Source: Corynebacterium urealyticum DSM 7109 (lineage in GTDB: Bacteria > Actinomycetota > Actinomycetes > Mycobacteriales > Mycobacteriaceae). From it: a stretch of DNA of 64,000 nucleotides. The stretch spans positions 62,001 to 126,000 of the forward strand of contig NC_010545.1 of the NCBI RefSeq assembly GCF_000069945.1. The letters run 5' to 3'. Under the pieces are notes generated by a model. It had not been told where the DNA came from. It worked only from the letters and a program-made list of their open reading frames with translations, and searched no databases. Made by a program: the position numbers and the translations under genes. Positions 33,474 to 42,259 of the stretch are shown here, in pieces; the stretch's first letter is position 1; every line of letters begins with the position of its first letter.

Positions 33474-36379
33474 CCCGCGATGCCCAGCGCATTGTCGCTG
33501 ATACACACTTTGGCTTCCTCGATAAGAGCGTGCAAGCCCCGGAGGCGTTCAACCCGGTCCTCATCGCCAACGATGACGAGAACACGATGCTGCGCGCAAT
33601 TAAGCATGAGTTGCGGCGAGCCAAAAAGTTCAAGATCTCCGTTGCCTTCATCACGGAAGACGGCCTGGCCAAGATCAAGCAGGATCTCCTTGATTTCTCG
33701 GGCGAGGGGACGATCATCACCTCCGACTACCTCGGGTTTAACGAACCGCGGGTATTTCGGGAGCTACTGAATCTCCCTCCGAACATCACAACGATCATTC
33801 ACGATGTGCCGGACCGCGGCTTCCATCCCAAGGGCTATATTTTCGAGCTCGAGGCAGCTCGGACCGCGATCATCGGCAGCTCCAACCTGACCCGTGGTGC
33901 ACTGCTCGCAAACCAAGAGTGGAATTTGCGATTTTCGGCCCTGCCAGAAGGCCACATCGTTGAGCAGCTCGATCAGGCTATTGAGCGCCAGATTGCTGCG
34001 GGCCGAGCACTAGACGAAGACTGGATTGCCGCCTATACGCAACGGCGTCAAGTGCCGAGAGATTCGGTTTACGTACCCAAGCACGGGGCTGTCCCAGCGG
34101 GGAACGTCATTGAGCCGAACGCTATGCAGGTTGAAGCGCTGGAAAACATCAATCGCTTGCGGTCGCAGGGCGAACAGCGAGCGCTGGTCATTTCTGCAAC
34201 AGGAACAGGCAAGACAATCCTCGGAGCGTTGGCTGTTCGGAGTGCAAATCCGAAGAAATTCCTCTTCTTGGTCCATACCGAGCAAATCCTCGACAGGGCC
34301 ATGCTGGATTTCCAGAAGGTGCTGGGGGCAGGTCCAGAGGAGTTTGGAAAATTTGCAGGTTCTTCGAGGGAGCTCGGGAAACGGTACACTTTCGCCACCA
34401 TCGCCTCACTCTCTCGACCCGAGAATCTGTACAAGCTGAGCCAGGATTATTTCGACTTTATTATCGTCGACGAGGTTCATCGCGCAGAAGCGGCTACATA
34501 CGTCCGGATCATCGAGCACCTCAAACCAGATTTTCTACTCGGTCTGACAGCAACACCTGAGCGCACGGACGGTAAGAGCATCTTCGAACGCTTTCACCAC
34601 AACGTGGCGTATGAGATTCGTTTGCAAAAAGCGCTCGAAGAAAAAATGCTGGTGCCGTTTAACTACTACGGTGTCACGGACTATACGGACAACGAAGGCA
34701 ACGTCGTCGACGATGAGTTCAGTAGCTTGGCCCGGTTATGCGCTCCAGAGCGTGTTAAGCACATCGTCAACATGCTGAACACCTATGGTTTTGCCGGTGA
34801 TGTCAAGGGGCTCATCTTTTGCTCGAGGGTGGAAGAAGCAGAGGAGCTTTCACGACTTCTCAACAAGGAAAAGGTTTACGGCCGTACGCTCAGGACCCTG
34901 GCGCTATCTTCGCAGTATTTCACGGTGGCGGAACGTCAAAAAGCTGTGGAACGGCTAGAAAACGGGGAGTTAGACTACCTCCTGACCGTCGATATTTTTA
35001 ATGAAGGTATTGACATTCGGTCAGTCAATCAGATTGTGATGCTCCGTCCCACAGAATCCAGCATCATTTTCACCCAACAGATCGGGCGCGGTCTGCGCAA
35101 ATGCGAAGGTAAAGATCACCTGCGGGTCATTGACTTCATTGGGAACTATAAGAAAAACTTCCTCATCCCCATCGCGTTATTCGGTGAGCGGTCGCGTCGG
35201 AAAGATAAGATCCGCCGTAAGATGACGGACGCCGCCACCCAGGGTGCTATTGCGGGGCTTTCGAGCGTCAATTTTGACCAGATTTCTCGGGAACGCATCT
35301 TCGAGTCCCTTGCCCAAACACGGCTGGACAGAGTCGAAGATCTTAAGCTAGAGGTATCGAAACTATCTGATCAGCTGGGGAGGCCCCCAACACGCGAGGA
35401 CGTTGCTCGCTACGACACGGTCGACGTGACTGTTCTCGCGGAAAAAGAGAAAGACTACTGGACCTTCCTCGCTAAATATCGTTACCTCGAGGCTGCACCT
35501 AGCGAGGAGCTGCTGCCGTATCTGCAGTTTCTCGACCGGGAAATCCTCCCGAGCAAGCGGTCCGCAGAGATCCTCACCCTTGAGCTTCTGCTCAACCAAG
35601 AAAAAGTGAGCAAGCAGGAGATCGCCCAGCACCTCAGTCAGCTGGGCGTCAACCATGACCCGAGTGACGTGGATACCGCAGTGCGCGTGTTGACGCTTGA
35701 ATTCTTCCCTAATGGGGAACGCGCAAAATACAAGAACATTTCTCTCTTGCAAGAGGCGTCTGAGGGGGTGAGCCTGGACGCTACCTTCAAACAGCTTCTC
35801 CAGCAGGACGCCGATTTCGAGCAGAACGTCTGGGACGTCGTCAAAGCCACGAAGTACCTGGTGCGACACCAACACTCCTGGAGCGGAGCACTCGTGCCGT
35901 CCGCGACATATACACGGGGTGAAGTGTGCAGGATGTTGAATTTCCAGAAACTCATCATTCCGCAAAACATTGGAGGCTACTACTTGGAGAGGGACCAGAT
36001 GGATATTCCACGCATCTGCCCGATCTTCATTACGTACCACAAGGACGAAGACATCAGCGCGACGGTGAAATACGAGGACAGTTTTATCGACTCGACGACC
36101 CTGCGCTGGTTCACTAAGAACCGCAGAACCCTGAACAGCCCGACGGAACGCTACATCATCGATAACCTTGTGCCGCTCCCGGTCTTTATGAAGAAGGACG
36201 ACACTGAAGGGCGGGACTTCTACTTTTTGGGCTATGCGACCGCGCATGATGCAGAACAAGCCACCATGCCATCCGGAAACGGGACATCAGAGGTGGACGT
36301 CGTCCACATGAAACTAAAGCTTGATTGGGACAACATCCAGCTCTACGACTACTTCGTCGAAGGAGTGCAAACCTCTTAA
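33470..36379 (+). CDS. PLD-nuclease/superfamily-2 helicase/DUF3427-like protein
   Basis: A 969-residue multidomain protein. Residues about 25-180 form a phospholipase-D-like nuclease module with H119-P-K121 and GSSN (136-139). From about 215 comes a superfamily-2 helicase core: Walker A ATGTGKT (243-249), DEVH (334-337), LTATPER (359-365), a second RecA domain with DIFNEGIDI and motif VI QQIGRGLRK (536-544). From about 620 to the end is an alpha-rich region and a DUF3427-like C-terminal domain, ending near LDWDNIQLYDYF. The protein fits a group of DNA helicases with nuclease domains seen in mobile and defence islands. It overlaps the Nudix gene by 4 nt and is followed by a strong terminator. 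Role inferred. Confidence 0.9.
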   Translation: MTRDAQRIVADTHFGFLDKSVQAPEAFNPVLIANDDENTMLRAIKHELRRAKKFKISVAFITEDGLAKIKQDLLDFSGEGTIITSDYLGFNEPRVFRELLNLPPNITTIIHDVPDRGFHPKGYIFELEAARTAIIGSSNLTRGALLANQEWNLRFSALPEGHIVEQLDQAIERQIAAGRALDEDWIAAYTQRRQVPRDSVYVPKHGAVPAGNVIEPNAMQVEALENINRLRSQGEQRALVISATGTGKTILGALAVRSANPKKFLFLVHTEQILDRAMLDFQKVLGAGPEEFGKFAGSSRELGKRYTFATIASLSRPENLYKLSQDYFDFIIVDEVHRAEAATYVRIIEHLKPDFLLGLTATPERTDGKSIFERFHHNVAYEIRLQKALEEKMLVPFNYYGVTDYTDNEGNVVDDEFSSLARLCAPERVKHIVNMLNTYGFAGDVKGLIFCSRVEEAEELSRLLNKEKVYGRTLRTLALSSQYFTVAERQKAVERLENGELDYLLTVDIFNEGIDIRSVNQIVMLRPTESSIIFTQQIGRGLRKCEGKDHLRVIDFIGNYKKNFLIPIALFGERSRRKDKIRRKMTDAATQGAIAGLSSVNFDQISRERIFESLAQTRLDRVEDLKLEVSKLSDQLGRPPTREDVARYDTVDVTVLAEKEKDYWTFLAKYRYLEAAPSEELLPYLQFLDREILPSKRSAEILTLELLLNQEKVSKQEIAQHLSQLGVNHDPSDVDTAVRVLTLEFFPNGERAKYKNISLLQEASEGVSLDATFKQLLQQDADFEQNVWDVVKATKYLVRHQHSWSGALVPSATYTRGEVCRMLNFQKLIIPQNIGGYYLERDQMDIPRICPIFITYHKDEDISATVKYEDSFIDSTTLRWFTKNRRTLNSPTERYIIDNLVPLPVFMKKDDTEGRDFYFLGYATAHDAEQATMPSGNGTSEVDVVHMKLKLDWDNIQLYDYFVEGVQTS

Positions 36380-36422
36380 AACCTTAGGAGCCAGGCTTCT
36401 AGACCAGCCGCCCCAAAAAACG

Positions 36423-36456
36423 AAAGAACCCCAGCGGTGGGCCGCTGGGGTTCTTC
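36423..36456. terminator. Bidirectional terminator between helicase and acyltransferase
   Basis: A perfect 14-bp stem AAGAACCCCAGCGG (36424-36437) / CCGCTGGGGTTCTT (36442-36455) with a TGGG loop. Leftwards it is followed by TTTCGTTTTTTGGGG, a good T tract for the acyltransferase; rightwards by TTCTTCAGTT for the helicase. It separates two convergent genes. Confidence 0.9.
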
Positions 36457-36484
36457 AGTTAGATCTGCAATCCCCGGAGCCTAG

Positions 36485-38962
36485 CTAGTAAAAGTCGCCG
36501 GCCGGCGCAGCGGGTTGGGGAACGGGAGGGGCCTGCACCGGCGGGTGCTGCCCAATCTCATCCGGGCTTGGGGCGTCCAATCCAGCGCCAGGCTGACCGG
36601 CGTCCGGTTGACCAGCGCCCGGCTCCTCCACACCCGGCTGCCCCGGAGTATTCTCGCCCGGAGCGCCCGGCTGGCCAGCGGTGGCATCCGGCGCCTTGCG
36701 GGCCTTATCCTCCGAGCCCTCCGCACCACGCGGCTTCTTGTACATCTGGTACTCGATCGCGTTCGCGAAGCGGGAGGCGAAGATGTTCGTGAAGTGGTGC
36801 TGATCGCGGTAGGCCACCAGGTTGCCGATGATCGCCGGGCACCAACCGTCCTTACAAAAGCCGTCGGTGACGTCCAGCAGCGTCACGTCCAGGCCTGCAT
36901 AGGCCTGGTACTGCGGATCCTCCGGCAGCAGGGAATCATCCTGTGCGGTGCCACACTCCGCGTTGATCTCCTCGATCTCCTCCGGGGTCGGGCGCCAACG
37001 GTCCCTTACACCGGGGAAGTTCCGGGCGCGCTCGGTGGTGGTGCGGGTACCGTCCACCATCTCGCCCACGCACTCGCGCAGGTCGAATGGCACCGGTGCG
37101 CCCGTCTCTGCTGGCTGGGTGTGCCAGGCGTTATCGCGCATCAGGTAGCTGTGGATGCCGTTATCGGTGAACAGCTTCACCAGATCCACGTACTCCGGCG
37201 GCACCTGCTCCGGCCCATTACCCGCGATATCCGACGGGCGGGTACCGGTCATCCACACACCCTCAGTCGGCGGGTTGGCCAGGATGTGGTCCACGACCTT
37301 CTTCGACCAGGAACGGCAGGACGGGAAGTCCGAGCCATCCCACTTGGTGATATTCGCGTTGACTGGGCAGCCCATCTTCAGGATCGGCATGAACTTCACA
37401 CCCTGGCGGCGGCCCACCTCGTCCAACGCTGGGATGAAGTGCTCGGAATGGGAACCACCAATCACGTACACCGTGCGCTCGGAGTTCAAATCACCGTAGG
37501 CGCAGTCCTCCTCGGAGCGGTTGAAGTTCCGCTTCAGGATCAGGTGATCCTCCTCGAAGCCGATCTGGCAACCATCCGGCTGCGTCGGCGGCAGCAGCGG
37601 GCCCATCTCTTCGAACGGTGGGGCCAGGGGCTGACGGGGTGGGACGAAGGCGTCGTTGCTGAAGGCCAGCGGGCCAGGGTAGTTCTCGACGTTCGACGCC
37701 AGGCGCCAGAGTTCCTCGCCCTCCTCGACCTGGTTCTTCGCCACCACCGGGGCCGCCGCGACCACGCCACCGGCGATCAGGATGATCACCATCGCGTAGG
37801 CCGTCTTCGGCCACACGCGGATGGCTTCCCACCAGTAGCTCGGGGTCCACAGCACGTGCGCGCGGCGTGGGCGGCCGGTCTGGCGCAGCGGGCGCTCGAT
37901 CAGGCGATTAGACAGCCATGCCATGACCACCGAGGCTGCGATGATGGCCACGCCGAACAATGGCTGCTCCTGGGCGTTGTAGCCCGTGTAGGAGACCAGG
38001 ATGATCAGCAGCGGCCAGTGCCACAGGTACAGGGCGTAGGAAATCCGGCCCAGGAACTGCATGAAGCGGCTCTCCAGGATGCGGGTAACACCCACCGGCT
38101 TACCGTTTTGCCCAGCCAGGATCACCATCACTGCACCCACCAGCGGGAACAGCGTGCCCGGGCCCGGGAAGGTCTGGGCACCATCCATGATCAGGCCGGT
38201 GGAGGCGATCATGATCAGGCCCAGCCAACCGAAGAGCTGACGCACCCACGTGTTCAGCGGCGGCACGATCGGCGCCGGCGGCTTCTCGCCGTGGTCGGAA
38301 CGCGGCATGATCAGCATGCCCAGCAGGCCACCCAGCCCGATCTCCCAGAAGCGGGAGAAGGAGTGGTAGTAGTTCACGGCCTGGTCCTGGCCGTGCTGAT
38401 AGGTCGCGAAGGCGAAGGAAAGCACCGTGACCGCCGTGAGAATGACAGCCAAGGCCTTACGGGAAAAACGTCGGAAAATGAGCGCGATCAGGGTGACCGC
38501 AATCAGGGATGCGACGTAGATCTGCAGCTGCGCGGACATGCTCCACAGGTGCTGGAACGGCGAGACCGTGGAGCTGGCGGTGTTGTAATCACGGCCGGAA
38601 AACGCCAGCTGCCAGTTCGTGATGTACGCCAGCGCGCCGACCGCGTCCTTGGCCAGCTGCAGGTGCTGGATCCGCGGCATGAGCAGCAGCCCAGCCGCCA
38701 ACGTCGCGCCGACGACTACCGCGAGCAGCGGGAAGAGGCGTCGGATGATGCGCACGAGCGACTGAACGAACGTCAGCCCCTTCGGGTTGCGCGCATTCGC
38801 GAGCTGGGAGCCAAAGAAAAACACACCTCCCAGCAGAAGGAAGACATCCACGCCCGAGGACACCTTGCCCACGAAGACGTGGAAAATCACCACGAGGGCG
38901 ATCGCGAAACCGCGCAAGCCCTCGATATCGTTACGGAATCTTTTCCCACCTGTGCTGGCCAT
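36485..38962 (-). CDS. Acyltransferase-3 / SGNH-domain membrane O-acyltransferase
   Basis: An 825-residue OafA/YrhL-type protein. The N-terminal membrane part (about 1-380) starts RNDIEGLRGFAIALVVIFHVF (AT3 family) and has about ten helices. The external SGNH domain (about 440-720) has the block I serine in VIGGSHSEHF and the C-terminal D-x-x-H in YRDQHHF. A long Pro/Gly/Gln-rich tail with GQPG repeats ends the protein (about 745-825). These enzymes O-acylate sugars of peptidoglycan, lipoglycans or arabinogalactan outside the cell. The substrate is unknown. ATG 38962. The gene is a single unit. Confidence 0.9.
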   Translation of the reverse strand: MASTGGKRFRNDIEGLRGFAIALVVIFHVFVGKVSSGVDVFLLLGGVFFFGSQLANARNPKGLTFVQSLVRIIRRLFPLLAVVVGATLAAGLLLMPRIQHLQLAKDAVGALAYITNWQLAFSGRDYNTASSTVSPFQHLWSMSAQLQIYVASLIAVTLIALIFRRFSRKALAVILTAVTVLSFAFATYQHGQDQAVNYYHSFSRFWEIGLGGLLGMLIMPRSDHGEKPPAPIVPPLNTWVRQLFGWLGLIMIASTGLIMDGAQTFPGPGTLFPLVGAVMVILAGQNGKPVGVTRILESRFMQFLGRISYALYLWHWPLLIILVSYTGYNAQEQPLFGVAIIAASVVMAWLSNRLIERPLRQTGRPRRAHVLWTPSYWWEAIRVWPKTAYAMVIILIAGGVVAAAPVVAKNQVEEGEELWRLASNVENYPGPLAFSNDAFVPPRQPLAPPFEEMGPLLPPTQPDGCQIGFEEDHLILKRNFNRSEEDCAYGDLNSERTVYVIGGSHSEHFIPALDEVGRRQGVKFMPILKMGCPVNANITKWDGSDFPSCRSWSKKVVDHILANPPTEGVWMTGTRPSDIAGNGPEQVPPEYVDLVKLFTDNGIHSYLMRDNAWHTQPAETGAPVPFDLRECVGEMVDGTRTTTERARNFPGVRDRWRPTPEEIEEINAECGTAQDDSLLPEDPQYQAYAGLDVTLLDVTDGFCKDGWCPAIIGNLVAYRDQHHFTNIFASRFANAIEYQMYKKPRGAEGSEDKARKAPDATAGQPGAPGENTPGQPGVEEPGAGQPDAGQPGAGLDAPSPDEIGQHPPVQAPPVPQPAAPAGDFY

Positions 38963-39139
38963 AGCCCCTTCATGCTATCGGGTGCCGGGCCGAACTCAGA
39001 AGAAGGCTCGCTGGTGGGGTGTGAGGAAGTGTCCTGCCCAAGCCCTGCAACGTCGGTGGCAGCGGCCGGAAAATGAGTGGGAGCAAGCGGATGCGAGGGG
39101 AGTGGACGGACGCGGGGTGGTGAGCGACAGCTGGGGTAG

Positions 39140-39697
39140 CTAGCGGAAACGCACCTCGGCGAGCTCGATCGCCTCCGACGGATCCGGCTGCCCCTTCGCG
39201 ATCTCGACGTAGCGGCCCGCGTGCTCGACCAGTCCCTGCTGTGCCTGCTCGCTCATCTCACGACGCACCTTCGCCGGTACCCCCGCCGCCAGCGACGCCG
39301 CCGGGATCTCCTGGTTTTCTAGGACGACGCCACCAGCCGCGATGAGGCTTCCGGAACCAACACGGGCACCGGAGAGGATCGTCGCTGACATGCCGACCAG
39401 AACGCCGTCCCCGATCTCGCAGCCGTGGACGAGGGCCTTGTGCCCGACGGTGACGTCCGAACCGAGGACGCAGGGGGAGTCGTGGTTCGCGTGCAGGACG
39501 GAGTTGTCCTGGATATTTGTCCTTTCCCCGATGCGGATCGGTCCGACGTCTCCGCGCAGGACGCAGCCGTAGAAGACGGAGGAATCGGCGCCGATCTCGA
39601 CGTCCCCGATGATGGTCGCGCCGGGGGCGATATAGGCGGATTCGTGGATGCGTGGGCGAACGCCCTGGAAGGGAAGGATCAGTGGTGCGGTGCTCAT
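39140..39697 (-). CDS. Gamma-carbonic-anhydrase-like hexapeptide-repeat protein
   Basis: A 185-residue left-handed beta-helix protein. Hexapeptide repeats run through ESAYIAPGATIIGDVEIGADSSVFYGCVLRGDVGPIRIGERTNIQDNSVLH. The three metal histidines are placed as in gamma carbonic anhydrases (SVLHANHD, TVGHKALVHGCEIG). It may be a carbonic anhydrase or a PaaY-type relative. The ATG at 39697 is preferred over an upstream 39889, which overlaps the divergent gene. It is divergent from the flavodoxin-like gene, 49 nt away. Confidence 0.87.
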   Translation of the reverse strand: MSTAPLILPFQGVRPRIHESAYIAPGATIIGDVEIGADSSVFYGCVLRGDVGPIRIGERTNIQDNSVLHANHDSPCVLGSDVTVGHKALVHGCEIGDGVLVGMSATILSGARVGSGSLIAAGGVVLENQEIPAASLAAGVPAKVRREMSEQAQQGLVEHAGRYVEIAKGQPDPSEAIELAEVRFR

Positions 39698-39746
39698 GGT
39701 TCCCATCTTGCCCACTTCCGGGCCCGCGGGTGACCATAATGGGGGC

Positions 39747-40238
39747 ATGGCTAGCAACACTCGAACTCTGCTGATCGTGCACCACAGCCCGACGGATACG
39801 GTGCGGCCGATTGCCCGGCGGGTGATTGAGAAGTGCCAGGAGGCTGCCACGCAGGCCGCCGAGGCGCTGGGAGATGGCGCGCCGCGCATCGAGGTGGTTG
39901 AGCGCCAGGCCTTGGAACCGGATAAGGCGGAACTCCTGGCAGCGGACGCGGTGATCTTCGGAACAACCGCGAACTTCGGCTATATCTCCGGGGCGCTGAA
40001 GCACTACTTCGACACCCTGTTTTACCAGGTCAACGAGGAAAAGCAAGGCACCCCGGTCTCCTGGTGGATCCGGGGTGGATTCGATACCACTGGAGCGGAG
40101 AAAGCGATGGATTCCATCATCACCGGCCTGCAGTGGGAGGTGGCGGCCGAGCCCGTGGCCTTCACCGGGGACCCGGCGGAGCAGCAGGATGGGCTCGACA
40201 CCATGGCGGAGGCCATGGTGGGCGCGCTCCTTAGCTAA
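39747..40238 (+). CDS. Flavodoxin-like NAD(P)H-dependent oxidoreductase
   Basis: A 163-residue flavodoxin-fold protein. The N-terminal LLIVHHSPTDTVRPIARRV gives the phosphate-binding loop, and FGTTANFGYISGALKHYFDT the flavin-ring loop seen in WrbA/NAD(P)H-dependent FMN reductases. No Cys or Fe-S. The ATG at 39747 is chosen; an upstream in-frame extension overlaps the divergent gamma-carbonic anhydrase. Its substrate is unknown, and it ends 13 nt before the convergent small membrane gene. Confidence 0.83.
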   Translation: MASNTRTLLIVHHSPTDTVRPIARRVIEKCQEAATQAAEALGDGAPRIEVVERQALEPDKAELLAADAVIFGTTANFGYISGALKHYFDTLFYQVNEEKQGTPVSWWIRGGFDTTGAEKAMDSIITGLQWEVAAEPVAFTGDPAEQQDGLDTMAEAMVGALLS

Positions 40239-40251
40239 GGGCTGGGTGGGC

Positions 40252-40572
40252 TTACTTCGCGTCAGAGAGGAAGTGAGCCGCACCTGCGGATGCTGCGGTG
40301 ACCGCGAGGACAGCCGGCCAGGCGCCGATCTTCTTCGCCAGCGGGTGGGAGAGGCCAAAGGCCCCGACGTAACCGGCGGTGAGCCCAGCGGCGGTGGGCG
40401 CGCCAACCTTGGCGTTCCAGGAGCGGGCGGCGTAACCGCCGGCAGCAGCGAGAATCACGCCACCGAGCGGGCGGATCTCGGTCTCGCGGGCGGTGAGCCA
40501 GCCACCGATGAGCCCGGTGGCGATGACAGCGGCAGTGTTGACGTCCTTGGCCTTCTTCAGATTCATAGACAT
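40252..40572 (-). CDS. Small conserved membrane protein of unknown function
   Basis: A 106-residue protein starting MSMNLKKAKDVN. It has three or four weakly hydrophobic, Ala/Gly-rich segments (AAVIATGLIGGWLTA, LGGVILAAAGGYAAR, AAGLTAGYVGAFGLS, AVLAVTAASAGAAHFL). No catalytic motif. ATG at 40572 or 40566. I do not recognise its family. Confidence 0.65.
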   Translation of the reverse strand: MSMNLKKAKDVNTAAVIATGLIGGWLTARETEIRPLGGVILAAAGGYAARSWNAKVGAPTAAGLTAGYVGAFGLSHPLAKKIGAWPAVLAVTAASAGAAHFLSDAK

Positions 40573-40639
40573 GCCCTCAGGTTACCCGCGGACGTAGCGT
40601 GGTGGGAGGACATGAAATAAGGAAGGAGCAAGCAAGCGG

Positions 40640-41101
40640 ATGGAACTGGCACGGGTGTATGACGTCGTGAACAACGGTGGCTCGAAGGGGAGTGACCAGG
40701 GAAAGGGCAGTGGCGGCGAGGCGGGCGCCTGGTTCCTGGTCGACCGCCTGTGGCCACGGGGAGTGTCCAAGGAGAAGCTGCCGCTGACGGGCTGGCCCAA
40801 AGAGCTGACGCCCTCCTCTGAGCTGCGCAAGGAGTTCCACTCGGGCGAGCTGAGCTTTGAGAACTTTGCCAACCGTTACCGCACGGAGCTGGATGACGCT
40901 CTCGATGACGGGGACCTTGAGGGCGCGCTGCGGGAACTCGAGGAGGCCGGCGCCAAGCCACCCCGTTCGGATGCGAAAACCGAACAGACCGCGAAAGACG
41001 GGGTGCTGCTGCTCTATGGCGCGAAAGACACCGAACAGAACCACGCGATCGTACTACTGGAGTGGCTCAACGCCACGCTCCGAGAGCGGCGCGACCAGTA
41101 G
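40640..41101 (+). CDS. DUF488-family protein
   Basis: A 153-residue protein with the DUF488 signature VDRLWPRGVSKEKL, followed by WPKELTPSSELRKEFHSGELSFENFANRYRTEL and a C-terminal LLYGAKDTEQNHAIVLLEWL. DUF488 proteins are small and of unknown role; some are close to stress genes. A Gly/Ser/Lys-rich insert (about residues 12-28) lies between the first strand and the signature. ATG at 40640. Free-standing between unrelated genes. Confidence 0.85.
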   Translation: MELARVYDVVNNGGSKGSDQGKGSGGEAGAWFLVDRLWPRGVSKEKLPLTGWPKELTPSSELRKEFHSGELSFENFANRYRTELDDALDDGDLEGALRELEEAGAKPPRSDAKTEQTAKDGVLLLYGAKDTEQNHAIVLLEWLNATLRERRDQ

Positions 41102-41164
41102 GTTATTTCCAGCGAAAAATAAAACTTCTGGCAGGATCCTACGACAGCTGGCAAACTGGAGGAC

Positions 41165-41452
41165 ATGGATACATTGATTCTCGCAGCACAAGCAACCCCG
41201 GCCCTCGGATTCATCGGCTGGATCATTATCGGCGGCCTGGCAGGTTGGATCGGTTCGAAGATTATGGGCACCGACGCGCAGATGGGCGTTATCGCCAACA
41301 TCGTCGTCGGTATCGTCGGTGGCTTCATCGGCGGTTGGGTCCTCACCCTGTTCAACGTCAACTCCGGCGGCATGTTCTGGAGCTTCCTGACCTGCCTGCT
41401 CGGCGCGGTGATCCTCCTGTGGATCCTCAAGATGGTTCTGCCGAAGCGTTAA
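41165..41452 (+). CDS. GlsB/YeaQ/YmgE-family stress-response membrane protein
   Basis: A 95-residue protein with three hydrophobic segments: FIGWIIIGGLAGWIGSKIMG, GVIANIVVGIVGGFIGGWVL and SFLTCLLGAVILLWILKM. This is the transglycosylase-associated/GlsB pattern seen in general stress genes. A terminator follows 25 nt after the stop. It lies beside the envelope-stress regulators but on the opposite strand from esrR. Confidence 0.85.
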   Translation: MDTLILAAQATPALGFIGWIIIGGLAGWIGSKIMGTDAQMGVIANIVVGIVGGFIGGWVLTLFNVNSGGMFWSFLTCLLGAVILLWILKMVLPKR

Positions 41453-41476
41453 ACCGCCTCCGGCATTGCCCAAACC

Positions 41477-41501
41477 AAGGAGCCCTTCGGGGCTCCTTTT
41501 T
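41477..41501 (+). terminator. Rho-independent terminator after glsB-like gene
   Basis: AGGAGCCC (41478-41485) / GGGCTCCT (41490-41497) with a TTCG tetraloop and TTTTT after. The sequence closely matches the terminator at 44548-44572 on the other side of the esr locus. Confidence 0.92.
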
Positions 41502-41512
41502 CTATGCCGGAT

Positions 41513-42259
41513 TCAGCTGTTTCTGCGTTCCATCCAGCGGGAGAGCGACCGTCGGTTCGTCTGCTGGGTCTTGCGCAGAATGTTCGACACGTGGGTCTCC
41601 ACGGTCTTTACGGAAATGAACAGCCGCTCGGCCATCTCCTTATACGTATAGCCACGCGCCAACAGCCGTAGCACCTCGTGCTCCCGGGGCGTCAGCTCGT
41701 CGAGATTCGGCTGGTTCCCGCCCGCCGATCCGGCCGACTCGGTACTTTCGGCCCCATCTTTCAGGACGCCGCCGCGCTGGCGTCCCAAATCTTGGGAGGG
41801 CGCCTGAACCTCGGGGGAGGGGGCGACGGAGGAGAACGCGTCGAGCACGTAGCCGGCCAACCGCGGCGAGAAGACCGCGTCACCGGAGTGGACCCGCGAG
41901 ATGAAGCTGACGAGCTCGGGCCCGGAGGTGTTTTTCGTGACGTAGCCACGGGCGCCGGCGCGGATGAGCGTGATGACGTCCTCGGGGGAGTCTGACACAC
42001 TCAACACGAGGAAGCGGGCGTCGGTGTCCAGGGTGTTCAGCAGGACTTCGAGCCCGCCGCCGTCGGGCATGTGGACGTCCAGAAGCACCACGGCGGGACT
42101 GGTTTCGTGGATTTTGGTTATGGCCTGGGGGACGGTCTCGGCCTCGCCGACGATGGTGATGGTCTCCCCGGCAGCGGTGGTGGCGCCCGTGAGTTCGGTG
42201 CGTACACCCGCACGGAACATGGAGTGGTCGTCCACCAAAAAGACGCGGATGTCGGTCAT
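41513..42259 (-). CDS. esrR: NarL/LuxR-family response regulator EsrR-like
   Basis: A 248-residue response regulator. The receiver has acidic pocket VDDH (10-12), phosphorylation site D61 in VVLLDVHMPDGGG, and a lysine in YVTKNTSG. The C-terminal LuxR helix-turn-helix is LTPREHEVLRLLARGYTYKEMAERLFISVKTVETHVSNILRK. A disordered Ser/Pro/Glu-rich linker of about 45 residues joins the halves. It overlaps esrS by 1 nt and shares the divergon with esrI. The EsrISR system of C. glutamicum answers cell-envelope stress; this assignment rests on domain layout and synteny. Confidence 0.87.
   Translation of the reverse strand: MTDIRVFLVDDHSMFRAGVRTELTGATTAAGETITIVGEAETVPQAITKIHETSPAVVLLDVHMPDGGGLEVLLNTLDTDARFLVLSVSDSPEDVITLIRAGARGYVTKNTSGPELVSFISRVHSGDAVFSPRLAGYVLDAFSSVAPSPEVQAPSQDLGRQRGGVLKDGAESTESAGSAGGNQPNLDELTPREHEVLRLLARGYTYKEMAERLFISVKTVETHVSNILRKTQQTNRRSLSRWMERRNS

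Noticed and set aside
36515..39076. 853-residue rightward ORF antisense to the acyltransferase
   Set aside because: Arg/His/Gln-rich shadow with no domain pattern. The leftward gene has full AT3/SGNH motifs.
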